The notes beneath the pieces are model-generated. The model searched no databases. It saw nothing but the letters and a program-made list of their open reading frames with translations, and was not told where the DNA came from. A stretch of DNA of 14,767 bases, from positions 1 to 14,767 of the forward strand of contig CALAVA010000006.1 of NCBI GenBank assembly GCA_937892025.1, given 5' to 3'. The position numbers and the translations under genes were made by a program. Source of the DNA: an uncultured Bacteroidales bacterium. Its GTDB lineage: Bacteria > Bacteroidota > Bacteroidia > Bacteroidales > WCHB1-69. Positions 8,254 through 14,766 of the stretch are shown piece by piece (within the stretch, counting starts at the first letter, position 1; every line of letters begins with the position of its first letter).

Positions 8254-8272
8254 AAAAAGTCAATTGATTGAC
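8252..8272 (-). terminator. Bidirectional terminator-like palindrome between convergent genes
   Basis: GTCAAT (8259-8264), a 2-nt centre, then ATTGAC (8267-8272). On the minus strand the hairpin is directly followed by seven T residues (8252-8258), a good terminator shape for the HTH gene. On the plus strand AATTTTT follows, giving a weaker terminator for the transglycosylase operon. Overlaps the end of the transglycosylase stop codon. Confidence 0.5.
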
Positions 8273-8292
8273 AATTTTTACATTTTTGTTAA

Positions 8293-8541
8293 CTATTTTG
8301 AGTTTTTGATATTTAAATAACGAGAGCAATCTTGGAAAAAATCGTGGTTCAAGGCTATGCTTATTCTCAACAGCAGGGGCATGCTTAAATACTGCGAACG
8401 ATAGGCCTTGTAGATATTCTCGGGGGTGCAATGCACCTGCTTGGCCAACCAGACCGCTGTGCGACCTTGTCTGTCCATCTCTGCCTTGAGGACTTGCCCA
8501 AGGTGAAACTCCGTTTCCTTATAGTGTTTATCCTTGCTCAT
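8293..8541 (-). CDS. Small XRE-like helix-turn-helix protein
   Basis: 82 residues. The stretch TAVWLAKQVHCTPENIYKAY (about 28-47) has the pattern of a helix-turn-helix, and the following LLLRISIALNHDFFQ resembles the tail of small XRE-type proteins common in Bacteroidales (an LLRIS.AL.HDFF pattern). It probably binds DNA as a regulator, but no operator or partner gene is visible. ATG 8541 is the only reasonable start. The gene body is GC-richer than its neighbours (33 of 60 bases are G/C at 8401-8460), which suggests a different origin from the 2-8 kb block. It stands alone, convergent to the transglycosylase, with a large palindrome 78 nt upstream that could be part of its control region. 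Confidence 0.7.
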   Translation of the reverse strand: MSKDKHYKETEFHLGQVLKAEMDRQGRTAVWLAKQVHCTPENIYKAYRSQYLSMPLLLRISIALNHDFFQDCSRYLNIKNSK

Positions 8542-8618
8542 AGTGCGGTGTTTGTTTGCCCTTTACCCTTGATAAACAACAACAAAAGGCGGTGAACTCT
8601 CCTTTGGTTGTGCCTATC

Positions 8619-8745
8619 TGCTACTTTAGGTATCGCCAAACACCCATCACTCAAATAAACACAGAAAAATTCCCGCCCTAAACGGAAATCTCTGTCGCTT
8701 ATTCTTGAGTGACTTTTTTTTAAAATTGGCGATTTTTAAGTAGCA
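8619..8745. repeat. 127-nt nested imperfect palindrome
   Basis: Five pairs of arms are colinear and nested: 8619-8626/8738-8745 (TGCTACTT/AAGTAGCA), 8632-8639/8726-8733 (ATCGCCAA/TTGGCGAT), 8647-8654/8705-8712 (TCACTCAA/TTGAGTGA), 8661-8665/8691-8695 (ACAGA/TCTGT) and 8670-8673/8684-8687 (TTCC/GGAA). Each pair is a perfect complement; bulges separate them. An eight-T run (8714-8721) directly follows the third right arm, so the inner hairpin could also end a plus-strand transcript. It could be a miniature inverted-repeat element, a structured RNA or a recombination site; nothing seen decides between these. Confidence 0.7.
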
Positions 8746-8958
8746 AGAACAAGTGCGTAAAAATCTATTCTATAATACTTAAAGTTGTTTTAATACCCCC
8801 TTATGAGCTTTTCTTTTGGAAATTGTTTTTTAGGTATTTGTTTTTCCCATTTATTTATATTTGACAAATTTCAACAATCATGCATAGTAGTAATAACATG
8901 CCGTGCTTGATATTTCAAGAGAACTGATTTCGGTAATCTCCCGTACTTTTTGTAGATG

Positions 8959-9051
8959 TCAAAGAGTGTTCCTCTTCTCCTTTTCGGAAAAGACATGAGC
9001 CAACACAGCCCCCAGTATGATACCGACAATCGGTCCGATTATTTCCAACAC
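8959..9051 (-). CDS. Possible 30-residue single-span membrane peptide or gene remnant
   Basis: From GTG 9051 to TGA 8959 the frame reads as a hydrophobic helix with IIGPIVGIILGAVLAHVF followed by the charged tail SEKEKRNTL. No ATG is available; the frame is open upstream only to a TGA at 9075, and a run of seven A lies between. The amino-acid pattern looks like a genuine membrane helix with a cytoplasmic tail, so it may be a small membrane protein, a toxin-like peptide, or the 3' end of a decayed gene. No family recognised. Confidence 0.25.
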   Translation of the reverse strand: MLEIIGPIVGIILGAVLAHVFSEKEKRNTL

Positions 9052-9080
9052 GATGTTATTCTTTTTTTGTATTCAATCAA

Positions 9081-9116
9081 GGCAGGTGATGCACAAAAAC
9101 GATTGCATCACCTGCC
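9081..9116. repeat. Perfect 13-bp inverted repeat (strong hairpin)
   Basis: GGCAGGTGATGCA (9081-9093) and TGCATCACCTGCC (9104-9116) are exact reverse complements with a 10-nt loop. No T-run follows on either strand, so it is not a standard terminator. On the minus strand it lies 90 nt after the end of the lipoprotein operon and 30 nt before the possible membrane peptide, so it may cap or stabilise an mRNA 3' end or bind a protein dimer. Confidence 0.65.
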
Positions 9117-9205
9117 AGGACACTTTCTTCTGGTGTGGGTGTTGCCATAATTCAATACAATTAACCTATACATTGCGTGGTCTTTAATTGAATAACAATT
9201 GTTTT

Positions 9206-10780
9206 TTAATTTTCTACACGAATGGGACGAACTTCTCTTAAATAATAATCGTAGTCGGTACTTGAATAACCACGATAAAAATCCACCTCATAATGTTGGT
9301 CCGAGCTCAAACTTGTACTACTCCAATAATAGCTAGTTCCGAAACCTCCTATAGAATTTCGGTCTTCGTACATCTGCAATAATTCGTCCTTTGTCGGTAG
9401 TCGCCAATCCAAATAGCCATACAACGTCAGGTTATTACAATAAGAATTGGCACTTGACCAATTCATTTTATCGGTAGGCGGTGGTGCGACCCTATAAGTC
9501 ATTCCATTAAATGTGAATGTTGGTAATTCATAATAGGGATGATCTATGGTTTTTTGTTCACCATAAGAAGTACCCATAGCATTTGTGGCATAAGCACGTA
9601 TATAGTACACTCCAGCTGTAAGCATTTTAAATGTGGATGAATAAGTGCCTGTACCATTTCCATCTTCCGTATGACTATGAGCTGACCCCAAATCAGGGTA
9701 CGGCGTTGTACCATAACACACACCTCGTGCTGTTACTGGATTACCCTCGTCACTTATCACTTGTCCGCCCGTTGTCACCGTTGTTCCAGCTCTGGATGGC
9801 GTAATGGTTACAACAGTCGGAGTTCCATTATGAGTTGTAAATTGTATCTCGTCACCATAGGCAGTTCCGCGGTTATTGATGGCGTAAGCTCGGACATAAT
9901 AGGTTGTATTCAGCGTAAGCCCTGATATAACACCAGAAAAAGAGCCGTTGCCGCTACCAAGGTTCATTCGTCCATTGCCTTCAATTATTGGTGCATGATT
10001 GGTAGACCAACAGATGCCACGTTCGGTAACAGGGGAACCGCCATTCGAAGTGACATTGCCACCACAGGTGGCACTTGTGGTAGTAATTTCTGTTGCAGCA
10101 CTTGTAGTGACTGTTGGCATATTGTAGCCTATAGCTGTTATTTCTAATTCGTTGCTTCCATTATTGGATATAATATGCAGGTATGTTCTATTTTCGCCAT
10201 TCAGCAGCTTGTCACGGTCAATAACCACGGTTACAGTAATTGTCTGTCCGGGACTGATAGTAGTACCCATGGCGATAACAGTGTCTATCCACGTACAGTT
10301 GTATGAAAGCATGCATTCGATACTAAGCGTACCGTTGTTAAAGATATTAAACGACTTGGATGTTACCGACTCTTCCAAGCCGAAGTCCAGTAACGTGATG
10401 TCGTTACCCTGCATGTCAGTGATTTGCAAAGAAGCGACCTGCTTACGCATCTGCACGTCGCGTTTCACATTCTTGCCAGCCTCCACTTCGATGATATAGT
10501 CGTCGTCGAGGTCGGCATATTCGGCCTTGCTGAACATCAGCGAATACTTGCCTGCGTTGAGCTCCTTGAATTCAAAAGATCCGTCGCTGCCTGTGAGGGT
10601 TGTCTCGCCGCTTGGGCGGAGCTTGACATTGGCGTTGCCGACGGGCTCGCCGGTGGCATAGTCGGTTACGGTACCATAGATGGTGCCGTAAATGGTGCCG
10701 GTCAGTTCCTCTTTTTTGCAGCCGAAATAGAGGGCGGCAAGGGCGAGGATGACGATTGTGAGGGAGATAAGTTTTTTCAT
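9206..10780 (-). CDS. Multidomain surface lipoprotein: CarboxypepD_reg + BACON-like + two FN3-like + DUF1566-type C-terminus
   Basis: 524 residues. Signal peptide with Gly-Cys at 20-21 followed by KKEE predicts an SPII lipoprotein, though the lipobox is loose. Order: CarboxypepD_reg-like fold ~28-112 (GTVTDYATGEPV, TLTGSDGSFEF, KYSLMFSKAEY); BACON/Ig-like ~115-217; two FN3-like units ~221-316 and ~320-412, each with a GxVxSxxGxPVTxRGxCxxT core and a YYxRAYAxN strand; C-terminal Fib_succ_major/DUF1566-like domain ~418-522 with WRLPTKDELLQMY, YYWSS and VRPIR. Known: these modules are typical of Bacteroidales exported lipoproteins, often surface-exposed and used in binding. Paralogue of the upstream gene, with one extra FN3-like unit and a 12-bp tandem duplication (GTIYGTIY). 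The first ~370 bp of coding sequence are far GC-richer than the rest. Last gene of the operon. No enzymatic motif seen. Confidence 0.85.
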   Translation of the reverse strand: MKKLISLTIVILALAALYFGCKKEELTGTIYGTIYGTVTDYATGEPVGNANVKLRPSGETTLTGSDGSFEFKELNAGKYSLMFSKAEYADLDDDYIIEVEAGKNVKRDVQMRKQVASLQITDMQGNDITLLDFGLEESVTSKSFNIFNNGTLSIECMLSYNCTWIDTVIAMGTTISPGQTITVTVVIDRDKLLNGENRTYLHIISNNGSNELEITAIGYNMPTVTTSAATEITTTSATCGGNVTSNGGSPVTERGICWSTNHAPIIEGNGRMNLGSGNGSFSGVISGLTLNTTYYVRAYAINNRGTAYGDEIQFTTHNGTPTVVTITPSRAGTTVTTGGQVISDEGNPVTARGVCYGTTPYPDLGSAHSHTEDGNGTGTYSSTFKMLTAGVYYIRAYATNAMGTSYGEQKTIDHPYYELPTFTFNGMTYRVAPPPTDKMNWSSANSYCNNLTLYGYLDWRLPTKDELLQMYEDRNSIGGFGTSYYWSSTSLSSDQHYEVDFYRGYSSTDYDYYLREVRPIRVEN

Positions 10781-10818
10781 TGTAAATAAAGTATTTATGT
10801 TTGATTAATTATTCTTTT

Positions 10819-12051
10819 TTAGTTAGCTATACGGACGGGGCGAACACAATATTCACGAGTGGAACTCCAATCCGTTATATCCCCATCATTCATATACACG
10901 CAATAATAGGATGTACCACTGCTTGAGGGAGTAGAGGACCATAACCAATTAGAATAATCTCTTATACCATTCAAATACATTTGTGTTAGTTCTTCTATCG
11001 TAGGCATTCTCCATCCAACAATTCCATATGTTGAGTAATTATTGCAATATGAGTTGGCCATACTCCATTGCATTTTATTAGAGGCTGGTGCCACCCAGTA
11101 CGTATGTCCATTGTATTCAAAAGAAGGAAAATTAACGTTTGTAAAACACTTTTCTTCACCATTCAAACACTCACCATTACGAATACAGTATGCTTTGAAG
11201 TAATAGGTTGTATTTTCTGACAACCCCGTAATTTGTTTAGAAAAGGCTCCTGTTCCATTGCCACTTACAACAACTTTGTTGCTTAAGTTATGATTTGTTC
11301 CATAATAGAATCCTTTTTCAGAATATGCAACGTTACCGTTGATTTTACCATTCAACACAGCAGAGTTACCAGTAACGCCCGTGGCTTCCAATGTGGAAAC
11401 ATCTGCTCTTCTCGCCTTGATGGTCAATTGCTGATTCCCATTATTGGACGTAATATGCATAGTGGTTGTATTGTCTCCTTGTTGTAATTTACTGCGATCA
11501 ATCACTACGACAATGCCTTTTGTTTCTCCAGCTTGCAACGTGCCAGTAGCCCCATTTGCAGGTGTTTGTATCCAGTTGGCTGTGGTTGTGATTTCCCATG
11601 ATAGGGGAACTCCGCTATCATTAAAAATGTTAAAGATACGGGACATATCATCACCTTCATCTCCAAAATCCAAAACAGTGATGTCTTCTCCGTTCATATC
11701 CGTAATCCGCATCAAAGCCACCTTCTTCTTCATTTGTACATCTCTGCTCACTTCTCTACCCGCAGCAAGTTGAATTACATAATCGTCGTTCAAGTCTTCA
11801 TACTCTGCTTTCGATAAAGAAAGGCTGTAATCACCTTTCTTCAGGTCTTGAAACATATATGTCCCGTCACTACCAGTTAAGGTTGTCTCACCACTGGGCA
11901 GAAGTTTCACGTTGGCGTTTTTCACCGGCTCACCCGTGTCAAAATCGGTCACAGTGCCGTAGATGGTGCCTTTCTCATCTTTTTTCTTGCATCCTTGCCA
12001 TACCATTATCACCGCAAGGAATATCGCTACTATTGATATAAGTTTTTTCAT
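10819..12051 (-). CDS. Multidomain surface lipoprotein: CarboxypepD_reg + BACON-like + one FN3-like + DUF1566-type C-terminus
   Basis: 410 residues; lipoprotein signal with Gly-Cys at 20-21 then KKKD. Domains: CarboxypepD_reg-like ~28-109 (GTIYGTVTDFDTGEPV, TLTGSDGTYMF), BACON-like ~112-214 (with WIQTPANGATG and VVVIDRSKLQQGD), one FN3-like unit ~218-304 (SEKGFYYGTNHNLS, TTYYFKAYC), and a DUF1566/Fib_succ-type domain ~308-409 (GWRMPTIEELTQMY, WLWSSTPSS, CVRPVRI). The first 130 residues are strongly similar to the downstream paralogue (shared ANVKL-PSGETTLTGSDG, SKAEY-DL-DDY, RDVQM), so the two arose by duplication and then diverged by domain gain or loss. It lies 38 nt before the paralogue and 18 nt after the one-domain lipoprotein, in one operon. 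Ligand unknown. Confidence 0.85.
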   Translation of the reverse strand: MKKLISIVAIFLAVIMVWQGCKKKDEKGTIYGTVTDFDTGEPVKNANVKLLPSGETTLTGSDGTYMFQDLKKGDYSLSLSKAEYEDLNDDYVIQLAAGREVSRDVQMKKKVALMRITDMNGEDITVLDFGDEGDDMSRIFNIFNDSGVPLSWEITTTANWIQTPANGATGTLQAGETKGIVVVIDRSKLQQGDNTTTMHITSNNGNQQLTIKARRADVSTLEATGVTGNSAVLNGKINGNVAYSEKGFYYGTNHNLSNKVVVSGNGTGAFSKQITGLSENTTYYFKAYCIRNGECLNGEEKCFTNVNFPSFEYNGHTYWVAPASNKMQWSMANSYCNNYSTYGIVGWRMPTIEELTQMYLNGIRDYSNWLWSSTPSSSGTSYYCVYMNDGDITDWSSTREYCVRPVRIAN

Positions 12052-12069
12052 AAAATAATTTTTTATATC

Positions 12070-12399
12070 CTATTTTTTCTTCATCACCAAACTTACATTG
12101 GTTGTTTCACCCGCTATAACATTCACCAATTTTCGGTTTGTTTCGTAAGCATCTTTTTGCACTGTAATTGTATATTGTTGAGCTTCAAGTTCTAAAAACT
12201 CAAACTGCCCATCCATGCCTGTATAGGTATTTTGGGCTGTCGGTGTCAGCGTAATAGTGGCTTGTTTTACAACATCTCCGGTTTCAACATCTATTACTGT
12301 TCCCACAATATCCCCAAAGGTATCATAGGATTCTGGCTTACATGCCGAAAAAAGATTGACTATCAGCAATACAAACAAACTACTAATTATTTTTCTCAT
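12070..12399 (-). CDS. Short lipoprotein with a single CarboxypepD_reg-like domain
   Basis: 109 residues. Signal peptide ends FSAC with Cys20, followed by KPES, predicting lipidation. The remainder (~29-106) is one beta-sandwich of the carboxypeptidase regulatory type: GDIVGTVIDVETGDVVKQAT, then TYTGMDGQFEFLELEAQQYT and VNVIAGETTNVSLVMKKK. It matches the first domain of the two larger lipoproteins downstream but lacks every following module, so it is a stand-alone version of that fold rather than an obvious truncation: its ATG and stop are clean. It starts 6 nt after the stop of the DUF5683-like gene, so co-transcription is likely. Function unknown; perhaps a structural or adaptor lipoprotein in the same envelope complex. 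Confidence 0.75.
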   Translation of the reverse strand: MRKIISSLFVLLIVNLFSACKPESYDTFGDIVGTVIDVETGDVVKQATITLTPTAQNTYTGMDGQFEFLELEAQQYTITVQKDAYETNRKLVNVIAGETTNVSLVMKKK

Positions 12400-12405
12400 T
12401 TCTAT

Positions 12406-13164
12406 TTAAAATTTTAAATTCATAACTATTCCGCTATAATCGGGAGTAAAGCAAGGTGCAAAAGACAAAGATTTTCCATCGACTGACAAGTGAGGTCTGC
12501 CTTTTGCCACCCCCCCATCGATAATATTCCAAATATACAATGCCGCCGCCCCGCCAATAAGGACATTGCGTGTTATGGCACAAGCATTTGCATTTCGGGT
12601 GTAACTTTCTTTTTGCGAAACCTTGTGTGTCTGTGTTATCTTCTGCGAGTAATTTCTCCTCATAAACTCTGTTGTTATTATACCGCCTACAAGCACGACC
12701 TCTCCCGCAATAAATGCAGCACCCTTTCCATAGCTGCCTTTGTAAATCTGTTCCATGCCCGGCACAAACACCCGTGCCGAAAATGGATACCTATCGGTCG
12801 ATGAAACGCTTTCGGGAGCGACGGTCGGAAGTTTCTGGGTCTGATAAAGGAAATAGCCGGCTCCGTCATTGTCATAATATTCGGCTAAAGGCTTGGCTTT
12901 CATCCAAATCTCGTCTTTTACGCCAACAGTAGAGTGTCGTCGGCTTTCTATCTCTGCCTGAGCCATCTGTCGCATTTTGGTCAGGTTACTTTCTCCTCTA
13001 ATTACAACTACCTCCAAATACGACTTCTCCAAATCTTTATGGTACCCCTCTGATGCCCAATTGGGTTTCATCTTGCTTGACTGTGCAAAGCCCGACATTA
13101 GGGAAAACGACAGTGTACACATAAAGCACGCTGTCGCCAATAATACTAATGTTCTGTTTTTCAT
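12406..13164 (-). CDS. Exported protein with LPP20-like N-terminal region and DUF5683-like membrane C-terminus
   Basis: 252 residues. Signal peptide with probable cleavage after GFA (residue 27). Residues ~33-85 (PNWASEGYHKDLEKSYLEVVVIRG, then a helix ending QAEIESRRHSTVG) follow the LPP20/FlgO-like pattern of a W near the start, a hydrophobic beta strand and an Ala-rich helix. Residues ~130-222 carry VPGMEQIYKGSYGKG at 134-148, a hydrophobic helix, an Arg/Tyr-rich loop and TRNVLIGGAAALYIWNIIDGG at 198-218, the order seen in Bacteroidota DUF5683 proteins. DUF5683 has no known function and occurs in cell-envelope loci. It lies 6 nt after the secreted protein upstream and 6 nt before the short lipoprotein, so it is in the middle of the operon. 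Confidence 0.7.
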   Translation of the reverse strand: MKNRTLVLLATACFMCTLSFSLMSGFAQSSKMKPNWASEGYHKDLEKSYLEVVVIRGESNLTKMRQMAQAEIESRRHSTVGVKDEIWMKAKPLAEYYDNDGAGYFLYQTQKLPTVAPESVSSTDRYPFSARVFVPGMEQIYKGSYGKGAAFIAGEVVLVGGIITTEFMRRNYSQKITQTHKVSQKESYTRNANACAITRNVLIGGAAALYIWNIIDGGVAKGRPHLSVDGKSLSFAPCFTPDYSGIVMNLKF

Positions 13165-13170
13165 GGTCGT

Positions 13171-13791
13171 TTACTCATTTATTTCAAACACCTTAAAAGC
13201 AGATTCTCTAAACGCTTGCTCGTTTTTACGCAATTGTTCTTTGGCACTTGCTGGCATGTTGCTTTTGTTTTCCAAATCATCAATAAGTTTATCAACAAGT
13301 TGCTTTTTGCGGACGAGAATACCCATATACATATTTCTGTAACCAGCATCATCGACAGGACCAAATTCTCTGCAATCTTCTTCTGTATCATCAAGAAAAC
13401 GGTCGATAATCTGTTCGCCTGCACTTTCAATATGTGAAGCCTCTGAACTTTTTGCGTCCATATCCATTTGGTCAAAATAATCACGGACAACGGCTCTGTA
13501 TTTTCCGCCGATTTTAGACTTTACTTGTTGACGAAGACTATTAAGTTCTTTGTTAATAAGAATAGTAAAGTCTTTTTCTACATCTCCGCCCGCTTTGATT
13601 CTAATAAAACCACTAGCAGCATAATACTCATTGTCATCATACCGTTGGCAGGGTTGCACTTCCGTTTCAACTTTTATAGGAGTTTTTGCTTCCCTATCTC
13701 GCATTCTGTCATTACGCCCATCGCGATTGCTTTGAGCAAATATTGCTTGAGAAAAAATTATACCCAAACACAAAACTATTATCTTTCTCAT
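13171..13791 (-). CDS. Secreted LPP20-like protein, paralogue of the first operon gene
   Basis: 206 residues from ATG 13791 (a TTG two codons earlier is less likely). Signal peptide with cleavage after AIFA (residue 19). Residues ~50-105 (DDNEYYAASGFIRIKAGGD followed by a long helix) resemble the LPP20/FlgO fold: a YYA strand, a Gly turn, then an amphipathic helix. The block VRDYFDQMDMD at 102-112 and KSSEASHIESAGEQIID at 114-130 is nearly identical to the paralogue upstream, as is the C-terminal FRESAFKVFE. Between them is a GILVRKKQLVDKLIDDL strand-helix. No enzyme motif. Tandem copies suggest the two proteins pair or form hetero-oligomers at the envelope; this is inference. Confidence 0.7.
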   Translation of the reverse strand: MRKIIVLCLGIIFSQAIFAQSNRDGRNDRMRDREAKTPIKVETEVQPCQRYDDNEYYAASGFIRIKAGGDVEKDFTILINKELNSLRQQVKSKIGGKYRAVVRDYFDQMDMDAKSSEASHIESAGEQIIDRFLDDTEEDCREFGPVDDAGYRNMYMGILVRKKQLVDKLIDDLENKSNMPASAKEQLRKNEQAFRESAFKVFEINE

Positions 13792-13823
13792 TTTCAATAA
13801 ATCTAAATTGTTTGAAATACAAC

Positions 13824-14573
13824 TTATTTGTTTCTCTCATTTTTAAAATCATCGTAGGAATCTTGACGGTCTTTTTCAAAGACTTTAAACGCATCGTCTC
13901 TAAATTTCTGCTCATCGAAACGCAACCTATCCTTCTGCTCTTGTGCCAAACCTTTAGACAAAGCATCTATTAAGCCCTTCTTACTAACTTTTATCCCAAC
14001 ATACATAATAATCATTCCTTCACTATCGGGACGGGTCTGCTCTCGACAATACTCTATAACATCACCTAAATATGTATCAATTATTCTTTCCCCTGCACTT
14101 TCAATATGGGAAGCCTCAGAACTGTTTTCGTCAATATCCATTTGGTCGAAATAGTCTCTTGTTACTTGTTTGAATGCAGATTTTATTTTTTGTTGCATTT
14201 GCTGGTTGGCGGCTCGTAATGTGGCTGTTGCCAAAGTGTTCTGCTGGTTGAAACCTCTACGGCGAGAAGCCATAGCGGTATAATAATCATCATCATCGGA
14301 AAGCCAACAAGGTACTTTATAGGTTGTATATGCGGCTTCTTCTTCGGCTTTTTTCTTTGCTGCTGCCTCGGCGGCTTTCTTTTTTGCTTCTTCTGCTGCT
14401 TTTGCTTCTGCGGCTCGTTGAGGAGCGTTGCGGATGCTGTCCATTCTCATTTCATGTAACAATCGTGCTTCTTCTGCCTTCATTGCTTTTGTCTCTTTTT
14501 TACTTTGTCCCATTATAGGATTGCAAATAATTGCGGCGGCAAATACCACCAATAGAACGAATATATTCTTCAT
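13824..14573 (-). CDS. Secreted LPP20-like protein with Ala/Lys/Glu-rich helical arm
   Basis: 249 residues, first gene of the operon. Signal peptide 1-22 ending IMG before QSKK. Residues ~28-82 are almost pure charged/Ala helix (KAEEARLLHEMRM, AEEAKKKAAEAAAKKKAEEE), probably a coiled coil or extended stalk, absent from the paralogue downstream. Residues ~90-170 carry the LPP20/FlgO-like region: DDDDYYTAMASRRRG, a long helix, VTRDYFDQMDIDENSSEASH at 137-156, then IESAGERIID. The tail has YVGIKVSKKGLIDALSKGL and FRDDAFKVFEKDR. ATG 14573 is 83 nt downstream of the TACTTTTG box. Function unknown. Confidence 0.72.
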   Translation of the reverse strand: MKNIFVLLVVFAAAIICNPIMGQSKKETKAMKAEEARLLHEMRMDSIRNAPQRAAEAKAAEEAKKKAAEAAAKKKAEEEAAYTTYKVPCWLSDDDDYYTAMASRRRGFNQQNTLATATLRAANQQMQQKIKSAFKQVTRDYFDQMDIDENSSEASHIESAGERIIDTYLGDVIEYCREQTRPDSEGMIIMYVGIKVSKKGLIDALSKGLAQEQKDRLRFDEQKFRDDAFKVFEKDRQDSYDDFKNERNK

Positions 14574-14655
14574 CTTAAAAAAACACCATGTTATATCCCA
14601 TTAGGTTCATCGGGTTTAATGTTATACAATAATTAAAATTAAATTTCGCATTTCG

Positions 14656-14685
14656 CAAAAGTATAACAAATATATTATAAATCAA
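14656..14685 (-). promoter_or_regulatory. Bacteroidota-type promoter for the six-gene envelope operon
   Basis: Minus strand: TTG (14685-14683), exactly 19 nt, then TACTTTTG (14663-14656), matching the TTG-N19-21-TAnnTTTG pattern of the primary sigma factor of Bacteroidetes. The ATG is 83 nt further down, giving a leader of about 75 nt. No other convincing promoter is seen inside the cluster, so this one may drive all six genes. Confidence 0.65.
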
Positions 14686-14758
14686 TATTTTAAAATATAA
14701 CTTATTTTATCGGGAAAACGAATTTTTTTTATCAATAAAGTGGTATTTTTTTTACCAA

Positions 14759-14766
14759 CAAAAGTA
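14759..14766 (-). promoter_or_regulatory. Second TAnnTTTG box at the window edge
   Basis: The minus strand reads TACTTTTG, identical to the -7 box 103 bp downstream. Its -33 region lies outside the window. It could be an upstream tandem promoter of the same operon. Apart from these two boxes nothing was seen in 14574-14767. Confidence 0.3.

Larger units (their letters stand above)
8542..9205. other. Gene-poor spacer with structured elements
   Basis: About 660 bp without a recognisable conventional gene. It holds the 127-nt nested palindrome (8619-8745), a possible 30-residue membrane peptide (8959-9051, minus), overlapping short dyads around 9022-9039 and a perfect 13-bp-stem hairpin (9081-9116). 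Between 8746 and 8950 only AT-rich sequence was seen, with no clear TAnnTTTG/TTG promoter pair. A 64-codon plus-strand reading frame at 8956-9150 has no protein-like features. Confidence 0.6.

Noticed and set aside
8619..8745. Integron attC site
   Set aside because: The long imperfect hairpin shape invited this, but no GTTRRRY/RYYYAAC boxes flank it and there is no integrase or cassette array.
9073..9145. 23-codon minus-strand frame (MATPTPEESVLAGDAIVFVHHLP) over the hairpin
   Set aside because: Its sequence is mostly dictated by the inverted repeat, and no promoter or conserved feature supports translation.
8956..9150. 64-codon plus-strand frame in the spacer
   Set aside because: No hydrophobic, domain or family signal; it runs through the hairpin and antisense to the more protein-like membrane peptide.
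9194..9203. AACAATTGTT palindrome after the last lipoprotein stop as a terminator
   Set aside because: Stem is A/T-rich with essentially no loop and no following T-run.
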